Assembly (NCBI GenBank): GCA_027658995.1
Contig: JAQDQK010000005.1
Location: forward strand, 62,001 to 126,000
Origin: Propionibacteriaceae bacterium AM104-82
GTDB taxonomy: Bacteria; Actinomycetota; Actinomycetes; Propionibacteriales; Propionibacteriaceae
Direction: 5' to 3'
DNA: 64,000 nucleotides
Positions 50,601 through 57,830 of this stretch are shown one piece after another (positions within the stretch are counted from its first letter, which is position 1; the number at the start of each line of letters is the position of its first letter). A program made the translations under genes and the position numbers. Below the pieces are notes generated by a model. It saw only the letters and a list, made by a program, of their open reading frames with translations. It did no database searches and had not been told where the DNA came from.

Positions 50601-51210
50601 CCCGCGCACGGTGCTCGAGGACGAGCGAGCGCGGGATGAACTCGCGCAACTGCTCATCGTCGAGCTTTGTCATGGTGTTGAGCTCGTGCGAGGTGCGGAA
50701 ACCGTCGAAGAAGTGCACGAACGGGAGCCTGCTGAGCAGGGTCGCCCGGTGCGCGATGGCGGCCATGTCGTGGGCCTCCTGCACGGAGGCGGAGCTCAGC
50801 AGGCAGACGCCGGTCTGACGCACCGCCATCACGTCCTGGTGGTCGCCGAAGATCGACAGGCCCTGCGTGGCCAGCGAGCGGGCGGCGACGTGGAACACCG
50901 TCGAGGTCAGCTCACCCGCGATGCGGTACATGTTGGGGATCATCAGCAGCAGGCCCTGGGAGGCGGTGAACGTCGTCGACAGGGCGCCGCCCTGCAGCGC
51001 GCCGTGCATCGCGCCCGCAGCGCCGCCCTCGGACTGCATCTCGATGACGGTGGGGACCTGCCCCCACACGTTGGCCCTGCCGTGCGCGGCCCACTCGTCG
51101 GCCAGTTCGGCCATGGTCGAACTCGGCGTGATCGGGTAGATCGAGCACAGCTCGCTCACCCGGTAGGCGACGTCGGCCGCCGCCTCGTTGCCGTCGATGA
51201 TGGCCTTCAC
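47647..51210 (-). CDS. nifJ: Pyruvate:ferredoxin (flavodoxin) oxidoreductase NifJ
   Basis: The 1187-residue single-chain PFOR makes acetyl-CoA and reduced ferredoxin from pyruvate. The N-terminal domain starts AIIDGNEAAADVAYRVSELC with YPITPSSTMAE. Two [4Fe-4S] ferredoxin clusters lie at about residues 690-770 (CIQCGNCAFVCP and CTGCGLCVEACPV). The third cluster and TPP site are in FSGACSGCGETPY, ATGCSSIYGGNLPTTPW and WIVGGDGWAYDIG. GTG 51210 has an AGGAGGGGC site and overlaps the upstream stop (GTGA). Oxygen sensitivity of such enzymes suggests a facultatively anaerobic lifestyle. Confidence 0.95.
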   Translation of the reverse strand: MKAIIDGNEAAADVAYRVSELCSIYPITPSSTMAELADEWAAHGRANVWGQVPTVIEMQSEGGAAGAMHGALQGGALSTTFTASQGLLLMIPNMYRIAGELTSTVFHVAARSLATQGLSIFGDHQDVMAVRQTGVCLLSSASVQEAHDMAAIAHRATLLSRLPFVHFFDGFRTSHELNTMTKLDDEQLREFIPRSLVLEHRARALSPANPFIRGTAQNPDTYFQSRETSNPFYSEVPGIVAETMDRFAELTGRRYDLMEYHGDPEAERIVIVMGSGIEAITPVVDRLNADGGKVGVIQVRLYRPFPVDAFLAALPASAKRVAVLDRTKEPGAGGEPMFLDVSSALAEAVASGRRASLPTVIGGRYGLSSKEFTPAMVKAVFDELGAESPRPRFTVGIHDDVTHLSLEYDPTLDLEDPETLRAVFYGLGSDGTVGANKNTIKILGSDEDTFAQGYFVYDSKKSGSRTVSHLRFGPNPVKAPYLVSQAGFIGCHHWSILERVDVLEFARPGTTLLINSPHGDDTWQHLPAEMQAKVIALGINVYAIDAGKVARAAGLGSRTNTILQTCFFAISGVMERAAAIEKIKSAITKTYARKSAEIVRKNHLAVDSALAELNRLEVPADATSEHGFIPPVPGHAPEFVRTVTATMLQGRGDDLPVSALPVDGTYPSGTTKFEKRNISDIVAEWDAENCIQCGNCAFVCPHAVLRAKSYPDQQLEGAPDGFLSAPLNAAGLPSTRYTLQVYVEDCTGCGLCVEACPVKPIDQPSRRAINLEPKLDREADKKAIEFFEQIPQNDRAWIDYGTVRGIQLLEPLFEFSGACSGCGETPYLKLLSQLFGDRATIANATGCSSIYGGNLPTTPWAKNAAGRGPAWSNSLFEDNAEFGLGMRLAADLHTDLARARLEELRGEIADDALVDAILGSEQKQGSELAEQLVLVDRLKERLAQLEGPLIDDLTSVVDHLVRRSVWIVGGDGWAYDIGSAGVDHVLASGRDVNILVLDTEVYSNTGGQASKSTPLGAVAKFASGGKLSNKKDMAMQAMAYGSVYVARIAMGADPQQTLKAFREAEAYDGPSLIIAYSHCIAHGYDIRKGLEQQYRAVNSGHWPLMRYNPIIRDAGGNPFLLDSPRPRLSLEKYRSAELRYKVLKAADPEEAQRLLDLAQAQVDRRWEEYEELALRGAERFAVDARRD

Positions 51211-52844
51211 CGCTGCCCCTCCTGAATCATCTCGATGGCGTGCACGGGGCACTGCTCGTAGCAGGTGCCGCAGCCGGTGCACAGCTCGTAGTCGAACCGG
51301 TACCTGTTGCCCTTGCCGAGCTTGATGACGGCGTCCTCCGGGCAGGCGCCGAAGCAGCCGTCGCACTCGAAGCAGTTGCCGCAACTCAGGCAGCGGCGGG
51401 CCTCGAAGTCGGCCTCGGCGTCGGTGAGGCCCGCGAGGACCTCGCCGAAGCCCTCGGTGCGCTCCTCGGGGTCGGCCTCGACCTGCTGGCGGCGCTCGTG
51501 GTCGCCGAAATACCAGACGTTCATCTGGTCGAGGCTGACGATCGGGTTCTTGGTGGGCTGGACCCATTCCTCGGTGTTGAGCCACGCGTCGATCCGCTTG
51601 GCGGCCTTCTTGCCGTGGCCGACGCCGATGGTGACGGTCCGGTCGGAGGGGACGGCGTCGCCGCCAGCGAAGATGCCTGGCACCGCCGTCATCAGCGACG
51701 TGGGGTCGACGTCGACGACGTCGTCGTGGAAGCTCATGCCGGGGATGGCGTGCAGGAAGTCGGTGTCGGCGCGCTGGCCGAGCGCCAGGATCACGGTGTC
51801 TGCTGCCAACTTCTCGAAGCGGCCAGTGCCGACGGCCTTGCCGTTCTCGTCGAGTTCCATGATCTCGACGGTGAGGTCGGCCTCGTCCATCGAGGTGATG
51901 GTGCGCAGCCAGTTCATCTTGACGCCCTCGGTCTCGGCGCCCTCGCGCTCCTCCTCGTGCGCGGGCATCTGCTGCTCGGTGCGCCGGTAGACGACCACCG
52001 ACTCCTCTGCGCCGAGGCGCTTGGCGACGCGGGCGGCGTCCATCGCCGTGTTACCTCCGCCGTAGACGGCGACCTTGCGTCCGATCACGGGGCGCTCTCC
52101 CGAGGCGACGTCGCGCAGGAAGCTGACGGCGTCGACGACGCGGGAGGCGTCGGAGGAGGGGATGTCGACGCGCTTGGAGATGTGGGCACCGACGGCGACG
52201 AACACGGCGTTGAAGTTGCCCTCACGCTGGGTGGCGAGCAGGTCCTTGATGGGCGCGTTCTGCCGGAACACGACCCCAAGCGTGCGGAGTCGGTCGATCT
52301 CAGCGTCCAGGACGTCGCGCGGCAACCGGTACTCGGGGATGCCGTAGCGCATCATGCCGCCCGGCTTGTCGCCCGCGTCGAAGACCTCGACGTGGTGGCC
52401 GAGCTTCGCGAGATGGTAGGCGGCGGAGAGCCCCGACGGGCCGGCGCCGACGACCATCACGCGGCGGCCGGAGACGCGCCGCGGGGTCGGGAACTGCCAG
52501 CCGTTGGTGATGGCCAGGTCGCCGAGGTAGCGCTCGACGGAGTGGATGGAGACGGCCGAATCGAGGTCCTTGCGGTTACACGCGGTTTCGCAGGGGTGGT
52601 AGCAGACGCGGCCGTGGATCGCGGGGAACGGGTTGTCTCGCACGAGTTGGCGCCACGCTGCCTCGGCCTCGCCCGCCTTGATGAGGCGCAACCACTCCTG
52701 GATGTTCTCCCCCGCGGGACATCCGGCATTGCACGGCGGCAGCATGTCGAGGTAGACGGGCTTGCGCGAGCGCACCGGCGCCACTCGGCCCTCCGTGTTG
52801 GTGAGGTCCGGATGGACCGTCATATCCCGTCGTTCCGGCCTCAT
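51207..52844 (-). CDS. GltD-like NAD(P)H oxidoreductase with C-terminal ferredoxin domain
   Basis: The 545-residue protein has an N-terminal helical iron-sulfur domain (PPCNAGCPAGENIQEW, GRVCYHPCETACNR), an FAD motif VMVVGAGPSGLSAAYHL at about residue 127, an NAD(P) motif VAVYGGGNTAMDAARVA and PGIFAGGDAV. A C-terminal 2[4Fe-4S] ferredoxin follows (CLSCGNCFECDGCFGACP and CTGCGTCYEQCPVHAI). It resembles GltD/PreT-type proteins; with no gltB nearby it is more likely a NAD(P)H:ferredoxin oxidoreductase partner of NifJ. ATG 52844 is chosen because AGGAGG lies just upstream. First gene of the redox operon. Confidence 0.9.
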   Translation of the reverse strand: MRPERRDMTVHPDLTNTEGRVAPVRSRKPVYLDMLPPCNAGCPAGENIQEWLRLIKAGEAEAAWRQLVRDNPFPAIHGRVCYHPCETACNRKDLDSAVSIHSVERYLGDLAITNGWQFPTPRRVSGRRVMVVGAGPSGLSAAYHLAKLGHHVEVFDAGDKPGGMMRYGIPEYRLPRDVLDAEIDRLRTLGVVFRQNAPIKDLLATQREGNFNAVFVAVGAHISKRVDIPSSDASRVVDAVSFLRDVASGERPVIGRKVAVYGGGNTAMDAARVAKRLGAEESVVVYRRTEQQMPAHEEEREGAETEGVKMNWLRTITSMDEADLTVEIMELDENGKAVGTGRFEKLAADTVILALGQRADTDFLHAIPGMSFHDDVVDVDPTSLMTAVPGIFAGGDAVPSDRTVTIGVGHGKKAAKRIDAWLNTEEWVQPTKNPIVSLDQMNVWYFGDHERRQQVEADPEERTEGFGEVLAGLTDAEADFEARRCLSCGNCFECDGCFGACPEDAVIKLGKGNRYRFDYELCTGCGTCYEQCPVHAIEMIQEGQR

Positions 52845-53008
52845 TGCCTGATCCTCCTCATGGGTACTACTACAAAGCATCGTAGATGGACGAGGTTAGT
52901 CACAAACAATTGGGTGGGGACAAGCCCCCCGGGTTGTCCGCCCGGCCATATCGCGCCCCGTCCCGCCGCGCGAACCACCCTCCGAGAGGCTCGGGTCGGG
53001 TCCGTCAC

Positions 53009-53088
53009 TTGAGCATGTTTGGTTGCTCGTTGTCGGTTGCGGCGTGGTTGAACGTTCGAATCGCAAACGAGTTGCCAAACATGCTCAA
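53009..53088 (-). repeat. 80-bp inverted-terminus element, copy 5
   Basis: Termini TTGAGCATGTTTGG / CCAAACATGCTCAA pair over 14 bases, with one change at the fifteenth. GAACGTTC at 53050-53057 is 31 bases from the right end, so it lies in reverse orientation. It sits in the 333-bp gap 52845-53177 between the redox operon promoter and trxA. The gap otherwise holds only a terminator. Confidence 0.85.
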
Positions 53089-53134
53089 GGCCAGACCCTC
53101 CCCGAGCGACGGCAACGCCTGCGTCAGGGCAGCA

Positions 53135-53165
53135 AAAAGGGCCCACCCTCAGGTGGACCCTTCTC
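53135..53165 (-). terminator. Rho-independent terminator of trxA
   Basis: On the minus strand AAGGGTCCACC pairs with GGTGGGCCCTT around a short loop and is followed by TTTGC. It begins 13 bases after the trxA stop. Confidence 0.82.
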
Positions 53166-53177
53166 AGTGGAAGCGAC

Positions 53178-53537
53178 TCAGGCCTGCTTCTTGGCCTCCG
53201 CGATCGCGGCGTCGATGTCGAGTTCCTTGACCTGGTCGATCAGGGAGTCGAGCTGCTTGCCGCTCAGCATCCCGGCGTCGCGGAACACGAGCTGACCCTT
53301 CTTGAAGGCCATGATCGTCGGGATCGACTGGATCTGCAGCGCGGTGCTCAGGTCGCGGGCGTCCTCGGTGTCGACCTTGGCGAAGACGACGTCCTCGTAG
53401 CGGTCGGAGGCGTCCTCGTAGATCGGCGAGAAGCGCTTGCAGGGCTGGCACCAGTCAGCCCAGAAGTCGACAAGGACGATCTCGTTGTCCTGAACGGTGC
53501 TCTCAAAGTTTTCAGCGGTCAGGGCGGTGGTCGCCAT
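53178..53537 (-). CDS. trxA: Thioredoxin (WCQPC active site)
   Basis: The 119-residue thioredoxin has the fold landmarks VLVDFWADWCQPCKRFSPIYED (about residues 22-43), DARDLSTALQIQSIPTIMAFKKG with cis-Pro, and a C-terminal helix. The active site is WCQPC instead of WCGPC; Gln in this position should shift redox potential or partner choice. ATG 53537 follows AAAGGGG. No thioredoxin reductase gene is adjacent; the CxxC-less flavoprotein at 42.2 kb is not a likely partner. Confidence 0.93.
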   Translation of the reverse strand: MATTALTAENFESTVQDNEIVLVDFWADWCQPCKRFSPIYEDASDRYEDVVFAKVDTEDARDLSTALQIQSIPTIMAFKKGQLVFRDAGMLSGKQLDSLIDQVKELDIDAAIAEAKKQA

Positions 53538-53624
53538 GCGTGACCCCTTTCTCACATGTGGTCTGTGGCTTGTTCTACGTTCAACCACCTTGCCACGGAA
53601 TCTATTCCGACACGAGGCGAACGG

Positions 53625-54368
53625 CTACTTGATCGCGATGATCCGCCGCATCGGCAGCGGGATCTTGACGGGGCCGCCCGCGAGCCTGCTTCGCAGGAAC
53701 TCGATGGCCGCACCAGCCCGGTCGGCCTCGACGGGGGCCCGCAGGCCGGCGAGCAGCACGCTGGCGTCGGTCTCGTCGCCGACCTCGTAGTAGTACTTGG
53801 CCCGCGCGTCCTCGGCCTTGGTCAGCCCGACGGCGGCCAGGGCCTCCTTCGCCTTGAACTCGGTGGTGCCGGGCAGGTGCGGAGGCACCCGCAGGTAGCT
53901 TGCGAGCCTGCTGATCAGGCGGATGTCATCGAGGTTCGCGGGCCTCATCGACGGCGTCAGCGCGGCGAACACTCCCCCGGGGCGCAGCACCCGCGCCGCC
54001 TCGGACAGGAACCGGGGCCGGTCGGCGACCACCGCGACCCCGAGCGAGGTCACCACGGCGTCGAAGGAGTTGTCGGCAAACGGCAGGTACGACGCGTGCC
54101 CCAGCACAAGCGGCCCACGCTCCAGCGCCTGAGCCGCGGCCAGTTCCGATTCGGACCGGTCGAGGCCGATCACCGTGCGACCCGGGCGCTCCAGCCTCTC
54201 GATCATGGCGCCTGCGCCGCAGGCGAGGTCGAGCACCACCTTGGCCGACGACGACACCGAACGGGCGAGCCACTCGTAGGGGGTGCGCCCGCCGCCGTAG
54301 GAGCGCGACAGCACGGCCTCCATGGCTCCCGGGTGCCTGCTACCGAACCACCTCAGCGTCTTGTCCAC
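53625..54368 (-). CDS. Class I SAM-dependent methyltransferase
   Basis: The 247-residue protein has the SAM motif VVLDLACGAGAMIERL at about residues 43-58, VIGLDRSESELAAA as motif II, and FADNSFDAVVTSLGVAVVADRPRFLSEAARVLRPGG as motif III/IV. It is close to UbiE/small-molecule methyltransferases, but substrate is unknown. GTG 54368 lies one base after the dtxR stop, so the two genes are in one operon and may be co-transcribed. Confidence 0.86.
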   Translation of the reverse strand: MDKTLRWFGSRHPGAMEAVLSRSYGGGRTPYEWLARSVSSSAKVVLDLACGAGAMIERLERPGRTVIGLDRSESELAAAQALERGPLVLGHASYLPFADNSFDAVVTSLGVAVVADRPRFLSEAARVLRPGGVFAALTPSMRPANLDDIRLISRLASYLRVPPHLPGTTEFKAKEALAAVGLTKAEDARAKYYYEVGDETDASVLLAGLRAPVEADRAGAAIEFLRSRLAGGPVKIPLPMRRIIAIK

Positions 54369-54369
54369 G

Positions 54370-55059
54370 TCAGTCGGCCACTTCCACGAACAGCAGTTCC
54401 GCCGCGAACGGGCTCAGTTCGACGACCCGGTCGCCCAGGATCAGCGCGATGTGGTCCTCCATCCGCGACGCCTCGAACTGGGCGCCCGGCCGCAGCCCGG
54501 CGGCCGCGAGCGCGGCAAGAGTCTCGGCGTCGGCCTGGATGTTCTCGCTCATCCTGCGCAGCCGGAAGGCCCGCACATCGGTGGCGACGACGTCGGCGAG
54601 CGGCTCTGCGCCCTGCCGGAACGGCTCGTGCTGGGTCTCCACGCCCAACTCGCGCAGGCCGGGGATCGGGTTGCCGTAGGGGGAGAAGGTGGGGCTGTCG
54701 AGGATCGCCACCAGCCTCTTCTCGACGTCGACCGAGATCACGTGCTCCCAGCGGCAGGCCTCGTCGTGGACCTTGTCCCAGTCGAGGCCGATCACCTCGG
54801 TGAGCAGGCACTCGGCCAGCCGGTGCTTGCGCATCACGTCCCGGGCGAGCTTGGCGCCCGTCGGGGTCAGCTTGATGGTGCGATCCGGCTCGACGACCAG
54901 GAGCCCGTCGCGCTCCATCCTGGCGACGGTCTGCGAGACGGTCGGTCCGGACTGGTGCAGCCGCTCCGCGATGCGGGCGCGCAGCGGCTGGACGCCCTCC
55001 TCCAGCAGCTCGTAGACCGTGCGCAGGTACATCTCGGTCGTGTCAATCAGATCGCTCAT
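54370..55059 (-). CDS. DtxR/IdeR family iron-dependent repressor
   Basis: The 229-residue regulator has an N-terminal winged helix (TTEMYLRTVYELLEEG, HQSGPTVSQTVARMERDGLL), a metal-binding/dimerisation domain (MRKHRLAECLLTEVIGLDWDKVHDEACRWEHVIS) with the expected Cys, Glu and His ligands, and a C-terminal SH3-like domain. It should repress iron-uptake genes when Fe(II) is bound. ATG 55059 has a GGGGGTC-type site. An upstream TAGGAT overlaps the -10 of the divergent SRPBCC gene. Confidence 0.93.
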   Translation of the reverse strand: MSDLIDTTEMYLRTVYELLEEGVQPLRARIAERLHQSGPTVSQTVARMERDGLLVVEPDRTIKLTPTGAKLARDVMRKHRLAECLLTEVIGLDWDKVHDEACRWEHVISVDVEKRLVAILDSPTFSPYGNPIPGLRELGVETQHEPFRQGAEPLADVVATDVRAFRLRRMSENIQADAETLAALAAAGLRPGAQFEASRMEDHIALILGDRVVELSPFAAELLFVEVAD

Positions 55060-55078
55060 GCCGACCCCCTTCGTGTCC

Positions 55079-55088
55079 ATCCTAGGCT
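55079..55088. promoter_or_regulatory. Overlapping bidirectional -10 elements for dtxR and SRPBCC gene
   Basis: Minus-strand TAGGAT (55084-55079) and plus-strand TAGGCT (55083-55088) share the central TA pair. The plus hexamer is followed by GGGTCA and the ATG at 55095, a leaderless spacing. The minus one gives dtxR a short leader. Confidence 0.5.
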
Positions 55089-55094
55089 GGGTCA

Positions 55095-55484
55095 ATGCAG
55101 AGCAGACACGTCCATGTGGTGATCACCCGCCCTGCGGGTGAGGTGTACGAGTTCGCGGCCGACCCGGACAACCTTCCCGGGTGGGCCGCCGGGTTGGCGC
55201 AGGGCGAGGTGACCCGGGACGGCGACGTCCTCCTGGTCGACTCGCCGATGGGCGCGGTGAGGGTGGTGTTCGCCCCGCGCAACCCGTTCGGGGTCCTCGA
55301 CCACGACGTCGCGCTGCCCGACGGGACCACAGTGCACAACCCGCTGCGGGTGCTGAACCACCCCGACGGTGCCGAGGTGGTGTTCACGGTGCGCCAGTTG
55401 GGTGCGACCGACGCGGACTTCGAGCGCGACGTCGCGGCGGTTGCCGCAGACCTGGCGAGACTCAAGGACCTGCTGGAGGCTTAG
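55095..55484 (+). CDS. SRPBCC (START-like) family protein
   Basis: The 129-residue protein has the Bet v1-like opening RHVHVVITRPAGEVYEFAADPDNLPGWAAGL, then alternating beta strands (GDVLLVDSPMGAVRVVFAP, EVVFTVRQLGATDADFERD) and a C-terminal helix VAADLARLKDLLEA. Such proteins bind hydrophobic ligands in a cavity or act as polyketide-cyclase-like enzymes. No ligand is evident. The last 4 bp overlap nagA. It is probably leaderless (TAGGCT six bases before the ATG). Confidence 0.82.
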   Translation: MQSRHVHVVITRPAGEVYEFAADPDNLPGWAAGLAQGEVTRDGDVLLVDSPMGAVRVVFAPRNPFGVLDHDVALPDGTTVHNPLRVLNHPDGAEVVFTVRQLGATDADFERDVAAVAADLARLKDLLEA

Positions 55485-56614
55485 GCTGGCTCGACGATCC
55501 ATTCGCCGCGGCGCATCACGCCGACGAGCGCGCCGTCGTCGTCCACGAGGCACACGTCTGCGTATCGGCCGGGGCTCAACTGTCCGACCTCGGTGAGCCC
55601 GTGGAAGGCCGCGGGCGTGGTCGCAGCCATCAGTGCCGCGTCGGGGATGCTGACGCCGACCTCCCCCACCACGAAGCGGAACGCGGAGGCCATCGTGAGC
55701 GTTGAGCCGGCGATCGCGCCCTGCGATCCGTCGACGGTGACGAGGCGGGCCGTGCCGTCCTCGACGTCTACCTCCAGTTCGCCGAGCACGTAGCGCCCGT
55801 CGCCCTTGCCCGTCGCGCTCATCGCGTCCGTGACGAGCGCCACCCGGCCGGGGCCTGCGGCCTCGATGGCCATCGCGGCGATCACGGGCTGGTGGTGGAT
55901 GCCGTCGCAGATCAGTTCGACCATCACCCGGTCGTCGACAAGCAGCACCGGGACGGGACCAGCCTCGCGGTGGTGGATGGGGCGCATCGCGCTGAACAGG
56001 TGGGTCGCGATCGTGGCGCCCCAGTCGATCGACTCGGCCGTGACGACCTCGTCCGCGTCGGAGTGGCCGAACGCGACGGCGACGCCCGCCTCGACGAAGC
56101 GCTTGATGGCCGCCTCGGCGTGGTCGCGCTCGGGGGCCATGGTGATCATCTTCAGGGCGGGGCCGCCCGCGGCGATCAACCGCTCGACGGACTCGGCGTC
56201 CGGGTCGCGCAGCAGCGCCGCGTCGTGGGCACCCTTCTTCGCCTCCGCCAGGTACGGGCCCTCCAGGTGGATGCCGCCCAGGTCGCCGTCCTCGACGAGC
56301 CCGCGCAGCACCGCCAGTTGCCGCTCCAACTTCTCGACCGGCTCGGTGACGGTGGAGGCGAAGACGGTCGTCGAGCCCTGAGTGCGGTGGTAGTCGATGG
56401 CGCGCCGGTTCGCGTCGACGTCGGGGTCGCCGAACGCGACACCGACCGCGCCGTGACAGTGCGAGTCGACGAAGCCTGGCACGGCCCACAGCCTGCCGCC
56501 CGAGCCGCCCGGCTCAACGGAGACGATCCGCCCGTCCTCGATGGTGATGACGGCGTCCTCGACGACGCCCTCCGGGGTCACCGCGTGGGCGACCTGCAAC
56601 TGGGTCAGCGACAT
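55481..56614 (-). CDS. nagA: N-acetylglucosamine-6-phosphate deacetylase
   Basis: NagA deacetylates GlcNAc-6-P to glucosamine-6-P in amino-sugar use and cell-wall recycling. It has 377 residues of the amidohydrolase fold: AVPGFVDSHCHGAVG (HxH), IHLEGPYLAE with the metal-binding Glu, GHSDAD, THLFSAM (usual HLFNAM), DGIHHQPV and the catalytic Asp in LVTDAMSATG. The C-terminus has SPGRYADVCLVDDDG. The ATG at 56614 is preceded by TACGTT and six bases. No nagB is adjacent. It overlaps the convergent SRPBCC gene by 4 bp. Confidence 0.93.
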   Translation of the reverse strand: MSLTQLQVAHAVTPEGVVEDAVITIEDGRIVSVEPGGSGGRLWAVPGFVDSHCHGAVGVAFGDPDVDANRRAIDYHRTQGSTTVFASTVTEPVEKLERQLAVLRGLVEDGDLGGIHLEGPYLAEAKKGAHDAALLRDPDAESVERLIAAGGPALKMITMAPERDHAEAAIKRFVEAGVAVAFGHSDADEVVTAESIDWGATIATHLFSAMRPIHHREAGPVPVLLVDDRVMVELICDGIHHQPVIAAMAIEAAGPGRVALVTDAMSATGKGDGRYVLGELEVDVEDGTARLVTVDGSQGAIAGSTLTMASAFRFVVGEVGVSIPDAALMAATTPAAFHGLTEVGQLSPGRYADVCLVDDDGALVGVMRRGEWIVEPA

Positions 56615-56620
56615 GGACCC

Positions 56621-56626
56621 AACGTA
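56621..56626 (-). promoter_or_regulatory. -10 hexamer TACGTT, leaderless start of nagA
   Basis: On the minus strand TACGTT, then GGGTCC, then ATG 56614. The spacer is almost the same as in the SRPBCC gene (GGGTCA). Confidence 0.45.
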
Positions 56627-56716
56627 GCCCCCGCGCGTCGGGAGCGCCGCTCCCGCGAACTTCGGCTGCGCGTTTCACCCGCGACGAGGGCGGGGATCGG
56701 ATCGACGCCGCGGGCC

Positions 56717-56722
56717 TAAGCT
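56717..56722 (+). promoter_or_regulatory. -10 hexamer TAAGCT, leaderless start of serC
   Basis: TAAGCT, then TGGCGC, then GTG 56729. It is in the 114-bp divergent gap with nagA. Confidence 0.45.
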
Positions 56723-56728
56723 TGGCGC

Positions 56729-57829
56729 GTGCAGACACAGATCCCGGTTGACCTCCTGCCCGTCGACGGCCGCTTCGGCTCCGGCCCCGCAAAGGTGCGC
56801 CCCGAGGCGCTCGACTACCTCGCGATGCGCGGCGACGTGATGGGCACCTCCCATCGGCAGGCGCCGGTGCGCGACCTGGTGCGGGTCGTACAGGAGTCGC
56901 TTGCCGAGCTGTACCGGATCCCGGACGGCTACGAGGTGGTGCTCGGCAACGGCGGTTCGACGCTGTTCTGGGACATGGCCGTCTCCTCGCTGATCGAGAA
57001 GCGCTCGGCGCACGGCGTGTTCGGCGAGTTCAGCCGCAAGTTCGCCAAGGCCGCGGAGCGCGCGCCCCACCTTGAGACCCCGGCGGTCTCCGAGGCGGAG
57101 GCAGGCAGGGTCGCGGTGCCTGGCGCCGTCGACGGCGTCGACGTGTACGCCTGGGCGCAGAACGAGACCTCGACGGGTGCCGCCGCGCCCGTCTCGCGGG
57201 TCGGCGACGGGCTGGTCCTGATCGACGCGACGTCGGCCGCAGGCGGCATGGACGCCCCGATCGGCGACACGGACGTCTACTACTTCGCGCCCCAGAAGAA
57301 CTTCTCCTCCGACGGCGGCCTGTGGCTGGCGTTCGCCTCCCCGGCCGCGATCGAGCGGGCCGAGCGGATCAAGGCGTCGGGCCGCTGGATCCCCGAGTCG
57401 CTCGACTTCACGGTGGCGGTGAAGAACTCCCGCCAGCACCAGACCCTGAACACGCCCGCGCTGGCGACCCTGCTGCTGCTCGAGGACCAACTGGGCTGGA
57501 TGCTCGAACTGGGCGGCATCGAGGCGGTCGCCGAGCGCTGCCGCGAGTCGACGTCGATCCTGTACCGGTGGGCGGAGGCACGCGACTTCGCGTCGCCGTT
57601 CGTGGCCGACCCCGCCGACCGCTCCCCCGTGGTCGCCACGATCGACCTGGCAGAGGACGTCGACGCGGCGCGCGTCATCTCGATCCTGCGCGACAACGGC
57701 ATCGTCGACGTCGACCCGTACCGCGCGCTGAAGCGCAACCAGTTGCGGGTGGGCTGCTACGCCTCGGTCGACCCGGCCGACGTCGAGGCGCTCACCGCGT
57801 GCCTCGACTACGTGATCGACGCGCTGTAG
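56729..57829 (+). CDS. serC: Phosphoserine transaminase
   Basis: The 366-residue PLP enzyme converts 3-phosphohydroxypyruvate to phosphoserine. It is the actinobacterial form: FGSGPAKVRPEALDYL near the N-terminus, GNGGSTLFWDMA, WAQNETSTGAAAPV, DATSAAGGMDAPIGDTDVYYFAPQKNFSSDGGLWLA (PLP-binding Lys in QKN), and SLDFTVAVKNSRQHQTLNTPALATL. The GTG start has no ribosome site but a TAAGCT six bases before it. It converges with a secreted membrane-anchored protein gene (1-bp gap). Confidence 0.94.
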   Translation: MQTQIPVDLLPVDGRFGSGPAKVRPEALDYLAMRGDVMGTSHRQAPVRDLVRVVQESLAELYRIPDGYEVVLGNGGSTLFWDMAVSSLIEKRSAHGVFGEFSRKFAKAAERAPHLETPAVSEAEAGRVAVPGAVDGVDVYAWAQNETSTGAAAPVSRVGDGLVLIDATSAAGGMDAPIGDTDVYYFAPQKNFSSDGGLWLAFASPAAIERAERIKASGRWIPESLDFTVAVKNSRQHQTLNTPALATLLLLEDQLGWMLELGGIEAVAERCRESTSILYRWAEARDFASPFVADPADRSPVVATIDLAEDVDAARVISILRDNGIVDVDPYRALKRNQLRVGCYASVDPADVEALTACLDYVIDAL

Positions 57830-57830
57830 G

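Noticed and set aside
47629-51225. A 1198-residue open frame opposite nifJ
   Set aside because: The minus-strand frame carries full PFOR motifs; the plus frame has none.
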